Source: Cenococcum geophilum 1.58 (taxonomy: Eukaryota; Ascomycota; Dothideomycetes; Gloniales; Gloniaceae). From it: a stretch of 64,000 nucleotides of DNA. The stretch is from NCBI GenBank assembly GCA_001692895.1, contig KV748190.1, forward strand, positions 2,319,645-2,383,644, written 5' to 3'. Shown here in pieces: positions 59,201-64,000 of the stretch. The number at the start of each line of letters is the position of its first letter. Positions within the stretch are counted from its first letter, which is position 1. The notes under the pieces were generated by a model, which saw only the letters and a list, made by a program, of their open reading frames with translations, had not been told where the DNA came from and did no database searches. The position numbers were made by a program, and so were the translations under genes.

Positions 59201-61100
59201 AGTTAATATTACCGGCTAGTGCTCTTTTAAAGACGTAAGGACGTTTGGAGGCTAGCTATACCCTACCTTTTAGGCAGCGTGCCTCGCGCGTAGCTTGCTT
59301 TAGGATAATAGGGAGTATATATAGGCGCTATATAAGGCCGCACACTTTTAGCTTAAAAGGCGGTTCCGCGAGCTATTTATTACTATACTAGCTAGCTATA
59401 GGCCTGCGGATCCGCGCGCCTTATAGGATCTATTCTAAAGGGACCTAGCGGATAACTGCTTTTACCAGCTACGTACTATTTACGCCGTTTTTGACCTAAC
59501 CTAGGAGTAGGCTGAGGACCTTACGCTCTGCTATCTACGCGCCCTGCTTATTAGCCGTAACCTTAATCTAGAACACTGCGACCTCCTTAAACCTTAACGC
59601 AGCTAGATTAAGGAGCATACTTTGCTTTAGAATCGCCTTTTATATAAGCAGCTTAGCTTTTCTACTAAGGATTTACAGGCGGAGGTTACGGCAGCCGTTC
59701 CCTTCCTTAACACAGAGCAGCGCTTAATCTTTAGCACGCTTAACTATGCTATAGATGCTAATAACGGCGGTCTCTTCTTTATTAACGGCCCCGGTAGCAC
59801 TAAAAAGACATTTCTATAAAATACCGTGCTTACCTACTAGAGACTACAAAACTATATAGCGCTGGCCATTGCTACCTTAGGCATTATAGCAATATTACTC
59901 TCTAGCGGAACTACTACCTACTTACGCTTTAAGATCCCGATTAACGTAGATAAGGATAGCACCTATAGCATTTAGAAGCAGTCCTATTTTGCTAAGCTTC
60001 TACAGCAGACCTACCTTATCTTTTAGGACGAGTTAGTTATATACTACCGCTATACTATTAAGGCCGTATTACGCACCCTATAGAACCTCTACGCCGCTAA
60101 CAACCCTAGGCGCTAGCTCCCCTTTAGCGGAATTATAGTATGCTTCTACAGTAACTTCTACCAGACTCTTTCCGTTATAAAAAAGGGTACCTATAGGTAG
60201 ATTATAAGCGCCTCCTTAAAACGCTCCTTTTTATAGCGCTACGTATACGTCTTCCGCCTTATACAGAATATACATCTATAGCGCCCTAGCCTTACCACTT
60301 CCAAGCGCTAGAAGATCGCTGTATTTGCAGACTAGTTACTCCACATTAGCGAGCATATTAATTTAGACGGCACTATCTAGTAGGACAAGCGTGACTAGGC
60401 TATTAGTAACAGCCAAGAGGCTCTTATAGCTAAGGTGTTTCTAAATATAAGGCACCAGCTTCTTGCCTTAAAGCTTCTACGTAATTCTGCTATCCTTACC
60501 CTAAAAAACGACGCCGTTAATACGCTAAACGGCCTTTTACTTACTAGTATGCCTAGCCGCCAGATTACCTCCGCCTTAATTATCTATTCTAATAATAAAA
60601 CCGGAGCCTCCTCTTACCCTATTAAGTTCCTATATACTATAAATCTTGCCACTCTACCGCCGCATTAGCTGCGCTTAAAGGTTAGCTACCCGGTTATACT
60701 CCTTCGCAATATTAATTTTAGCAACGGCCTATATAACGGGACACGCCTAGTAGTTTTATCCGTTACCCCTAGGCTTTTAAAATGCCTAATTCTTAGATCG
60801 CAGCGCCATAGTGCTATTGTATAGCTCCCCCGCATGCCATTACACACCCTAAACTCTACTAATAGTATTAAGTTTGCCCGTTACCAGTTTCCTATAAAGC
60901 TTATATTCGCTATAACTACTAATAAGGCCCAGGGCCAGAGCTTATCCTATATTGGCCTATTACTTAATCCAAAGGTATTTAGCTATAGCTAGCTGTATAT
61001 TATGCTAAGCCGCGTTACCCGCCCTAATACTAAGCCCGCGTAGAAAGGCCGCATTAAGAATATAGTATACTTAGAAGTTTTATAGAGGCTAATAAAGTAA
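56205..61100 (+). pseudogene. Helitron Rep/helicase (RepHel) pseudogene
   Basis: A single frame of 1,632 codons from ATG 56,205 to TAA 61,098-61,100 with no frameshift that I could find. Order: N-terminal zinc-finger-like CSHYKALYWLEER (about 56,840); Helitron-like N domain; Rep with GPPNYFITFTYN (about 58,095-58,130) and FQKRGLPYAYIL (about 58,293-58,328), where the HUH motif His-x-His has become Tyr-Ala-Tyr; AVKYAFKYIYKG (about 58,718-58,753) with Rep tyrosines; PIF1-type helicase starting NTEQRLIF, Walker A GPGSTKKTF (59,790-59,816) in place of GPGGTGKTF, and Walker B with DE after a TAG at the expected Trp (about 60,025). Rolling-circle transposition would need all of these, so it is dead. 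Open frames at 56,346-56,531 and 60,435-60,668 are pieces or shadows of it. Confidence 0.93.
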
Positions 61101-61104
61101 TAGT

Positions 61105-61248
61105 GCTAGAGCGTGTCTTCTGCTATCTTCTACCATCTTCTACTATTTTCTGCTAGGGTTCTGCTATATTTTACTAACAGGGCAGGTAAAATATAGTAGA
61201 AATTAAGACGGTAGAAATAGGTGGGCGTTACGGTAGTGTCCCGTAACA
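61105..61248. repeat. hairpin and LTR-end-like segment, copy 1
   Basis: Contains ttctgctatattttac and its near-complement gtaaaatatagtagaa around an 11-base loop (about 61,151-61,193). It ends in gtagaaataggtggg...gtgtcccgtaaca, the same ending as the element D LTR. It may be the edge of a related LTR, or the 3' terminal hairpin of the Helitron; no CTRR end could be fixed. Confidence 0.4.
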
Positions 61249-61494
61249 TTACGTAATATAGCTTAGTATAACCCTCTTAGCAAGAATCTAACTAATTAGA
61301 CAACTTTGACCGCCGGTTAAAGTTCCTTAATATCTTATTTATCTGCTAAATTCTGCCAAATTCTGCCAATATACTTTTTACTAATAATTAGATTATAGCA
61401 AAGTGCGGTAAAATACGGTAGAGTTTAGTAGAATTTATAGGAGTAGTAGAATTCGGTAGAATTACAGATATAACGGTACTAGGCCACGTCACTT
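61249..61494. other. spacer between the LTR-end-like segments
   Basis: Contains aaattctgccaaattctgcc and gtagaatt words like the neighbouring array but no gene. Confidence 0.35.
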
Positions 61495-61712
61495 ACTAAA
61501 TTCTATTACTTTTTACCTACTAAATTCTGCTACTTTCTACCTACTAAATTCCGCTACTTTCTACCTGCTAAATTCCGCCACTTTTTACCTGCTAAATTCC
61601 ACCACTTTCTACCTACTAATTTCTGCCACGTTCTACCTACTAAATTCCGCCATTTTCCACCTACTAAATTCCGCTACTTTCCACCCGCTAAATTCTGCCA
61701 TATTCTGCTATG
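61495..61712. repeat. 24-bp tandem array, about 9 units
   Basis: Unit ctaaattccgccactttctacctg with C/T variants, unspaced. It is related in wording to the agtagaacttggcgg units in the D LTR (reverse strand), so it may be an expanded LTR segment. Confidence 0.85.
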
Positions 61713-61937
61713 TTCTGTTATACTCTACTAGGGTTCTACTATATCCTACTAACAGAGTAGGTAGAATATGGTAGAGTATTACGGTACTAGTAGATTGCTA
61801 TTAGATTGCTATTACGTAATAGTAAATTGCCTTAGATTGCCATTACATGCCTTAATTAACTAAGTCGCTAATATAGAGGTTAAGATAGTAGAAATAGGTG
61901 GATATATATAAGGTATTATAGGGTAGTCCCATAACAC
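61690..61937. repeat. LTR-end-like segment, copy 2
   Basis: Repeats the hairpin of copy 1 (ttctactatatcctac / gtagaatatggtagag). It then shows agattgctattagattgc and an ending gtagaaataggtgg...gtagtcccataaca, collinear with the last 180 bp of the element D LTR. It is best read as a degenerate LTR or solo LTR of a D-related family. The start is not resolved. Confidence 0.5.
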
Positions 61938-62116
61938 TATTAGCGCCTTAGCCGCTAGCTTTATATATTTATATCAGTCCTAGCAACCCCTTTTCCTTTT
62001 CCTTAGCTTAGTATTCTTTATAATATAGCAGAATTTACTAAGTAACGTACCCTAACACCGTTATAATAGATAGGCGTTATAATAAAGTAATATATAATAT
62101 ATATAGCCCCCTGCTG
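61938..62116. other. no gene recognised
   Basis: Short AT-rich stretch between the LTR-end-like segment and the inverted repeat; nothing seen. Confidence 0.4.
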
Positions 62117-62256
62117 CGAAGCAGCCCCTATAGCGCAGCCCCCTACCCTACTACGCTTCCCTCTATAAGATATAAAGGAGGCTGCGTAGTAGCCGACTTT
62201 ATATTAATATAGAGGGAAGCATAGCGGGGCGGGGGGCTGCGTAGTATAAGGAGGGA
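62117..62256. repeat. imperfect inverted repeat, 40-bp arms
   Basis: Left arm gcgcagccccctaccctact and onward to ccctctata (to 62,166); right arm tatagagggaagcatagcgg and onward to ggggggctgcg (62,208-62,252). GC-richer than its surroundings. It could form a long stem or be the body of a small foldback element. The minus-strand open frame 62,143-62,370 crosses it and is not supported as a gene. Confidence 0.8.
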
Positions 62257-62523
62257 TAGGATTTGCGAAGCAAATCTATACCTACTAGTGAATTTTATAA
62301 TACAGCTATTACTTAGTCTTAATATTAATTTCGTTAAAGTTAAAAAACGCGTTGTTAAAAGCCTAAGCACGTATTATATCTTATTAAATAGTCTGCTAAT
62401 ATTAATGAAACTATATAGATATATAGATATCTACTACTTAAAGCTATTACAACACCTAGTAGGTACTATAGTTAGGTCCTTCCTTGAAAATATCCTCCCT
62501 TAGCCCAGAGCTACTACTAGGGG
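62257..62523. other. no gene recognised
   Basis: Contains short open frames on both strands (62,288-62,503 plus) with no motif; probably chance. Confidence 0.35.
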
Positions 62524-62690
62524 GTAAGCTTTGTGTAGAGCTTTGTGTAAAGCTTCGTGTAGAGCTTTATATAGAGCTTTATACAAAGCCTTATATAGAG
62601 CTTCGTGCGGAGCCTTGTGTAGAGCTTCGTGCGGAGCTTTATGTAGAGCCTCGTGCGGAGCTTTGTGCGGAGCCACGTGCAGGCGTATAG
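62524..62690. repeat. 12-bp satellite, second locus, block 1
   Basis: Units gagctttgtgta / gagcttcgtgcg in register for about 13 repeats. It is the same unit as the 22,050-22,985 array. Open frames on both strands (62,484-62,758) are artefacts of the repeat. Confidence 0.9.
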
Positions 62691-62834
62691 ACGTGCGGAT
62701 GTTCGTACAGGCGATCAATTGCGGAGACGTTTGTAGAGATGATTGTATGGGCAATTAATCGATTAATTATATAGGCGTTTGTATAGGCGTTTATATAAGC
62801 GATTATAGAACCTTCCTAGTATATTAGTGCTACG

Positions 62835-63215
62835 TAATAGTAGAGCTTTTAAGCTCTATATAGGGCTTTGAGTAAAGCCTCGAGTAGAGCTTTAGGTAGA
62901 GCTTTTATAGAGCTTTATACAGAGCTTCATGCAGAGCTTTTGTAGAGCTTTAGTAGAGCTCTATATAGAGCTCTATGTAGAGCTTTATATAGAGCCTCCG
63001 CAGAGCTTTATATAGAGCCTCTATAGAGCTTTATATAGAGCATCCGTAGAGCATCGTGTAGAGTATTATATAAAGCTTCGTGTAGAGTATTGTATAGAGC
63101 ATTGTGCAAAGCTTCGTACAGAGCATCGTGTAAAGCTTTATACAAAGCTTTATGTAGAGCCTCCGTAAAGCTTCGTGTAGAGCTTTATACAGAGCTTTAT
63201 ACAGGTCTCCCCTAA
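62835..63215. repeat. 12-bp satellite, second locus, block 2
   Basis: More degenerate units (gagctttatata, gagcctccgta, agcatcgtgtag) with register shifts. It is separated from block 1 by about 145 bp of cagatgttcgtaca / aggcgtttgtat-type sequence. The minus-strand open frame 63,031-63,240 is an artefact. Confidence 0.85.
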
Positions 63216-64000
63216 GCTTTGTTCCGCAAAGCTCTCGCAAAGCTCCACAGCTCTACGCAGAGGGCTAGCGGCGTGGGCGCAAGCGTTTAGCGTTGGTATT
63301 TACTAAGCAGCTCGGCGGTGCAAAGGTAAAATTAGGGCCTCTACAGCGACAAATTCCTCTTAACGTCGCGCGCATATAAGGAGCTAAAGATCTCATAACT
63401 TATAGAGTAGGCTTTTCTCTATAATTTAGTGTAATTTTTATATTAACAGGTATTATAGGAGGGTAGATTAATTTTGTTAAAGTTAATAAGGTCCTCTTAT
63501 ATAAACAATATTTAGGTTTTCTACAAATCTCGCCAAAGTCCCTTAGACTAAGAAAACAATTACCGTCCTAAATTAGCTTAGCGGACGGTGCGGATATTTC
63601 TATATTTATATAATCAATTTCTTAGTCTAAGCTTCTAAGGTAAACTGGTGTCCTGGACAGCCTTAGGGCATCCCTTATACACAGTACCGCTTAACCTTCC
63701 CTAGATTAAACCTTAAGTCCCTTATAATAAGATGCTAAGGCTATTAAACGCGTTTTAGTTAAAGAGCAAAAAGGCGAGTAGATAGGTCCGTTATTTCCTC
63801 CGTATTTAATACGCGGTTAAACCTTAAACAAAGGTCTGGGAATGAGATAAAAAAGGCTCTCTTAAACTACTGCGGGTGTTCTATAACTGTTGCCGATATA
63901 ATTAAATAAATATTACTTAAATATTCTTAGTATTTAAATTATAATATAAGGGCCCTTTATTAAATTAATTATTTCTAAGTCTCTATTACGGTACTGGCAG
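63216..64000. other. unassigned right end; small inverted repeat
   Basis: No frame recognised. The words ttagactaagaaa (about 63,543) and tttcttagtctaa (about 63,621) form a 13-base inverted repeat around a 65-base loop that contains tagcttagcggacggtgcgg. Confidence 0.35.

Noticed and set aside
60435..60668. 77-codon ORF as an independent gene
   Set aside because: It is an unbroken piece of the Helitron helicase frame.

Overview
The window reads as a transposon graveyard from a filamentous ascomycete (Pezizomycotina). Almost every coding trace is broken by TAA/TAG codons sitting where Gln or Trp is expected, and by Asp-to-Asn, His-to-Tyr, Cys-to-Tyr and Gly-to-Ser/Lys changes in catalytic motifs. 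These are C-to-T transitions on one strand or the other, mostly at CpA (TpA is very abundant, CpA/TpG scarce), which is the signature of repeat-induced point mutation (RIP). Chromodomain Ty3/gypsy elements, Tad1-like LINEs, a Helitron, a HET-domain remnant and a fungal kinase-like remnant all fit this origin. I see no gene that is convincingly intact and no tRNA, rRNA or CRISPR array.

Layout. 1-11,240: the 3' part of gypsy element A (+ strand), split by a full-length LINE (638-6,202, minus) with a 13-bp target duplication. 11,241-15,130: degenerate sequence with one small open frame (14,049-14,435). 15,130-18,230: a kinase-like pseudogene between two direct copies of a ~540-bp repeat (R1). 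18,850-26,930: a second LINE (minus) split by a 2,563-bp element with 32-bp terminal inverted repeats that is built almost wholly of five different tandem arrays. 27,001-27,408: a perfect 408-bp palindrome whose N-filled centre is itself its own reverse complement. 27,781-28,495: a 68-bp tandem array, then a HET-domain pseudogene cut off by a third R1 copy.

29,584-53,059 is one gypsy element B (minus) lying inside that R1 copy. B was later hit by three elements: a different chromodomain gypsy element D (30,872-36,832), a complete sister copy C (40,975-48,948), and a 5'-truncated LINE 3' end (51,425-52,930) inside B's 5' LTR. Each junction has a matching target duplication and can be closed by eye against an uninterrupted copy elsewhere in the window, so the order of insertion can be read directly: HET locus, R1, B, then D, C and the LINE. 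53,430-56,200: small unidentified gene traces. 56,205-61,100: a Helitron Rep/helicase kept in a single frame for 1,632 codons. 61,100-64,000: LTR-end-like segments, a 24-bp array, an inverted repeat and two further blocks of the same 12-bp satellite found inside the TIR element.

The elements do not act together as a pathway. Boundaries of the LINEs, R1 and the Helitron are approximate unless target duplications are quoted. Protein calls come from motif reading only; no search could be run.
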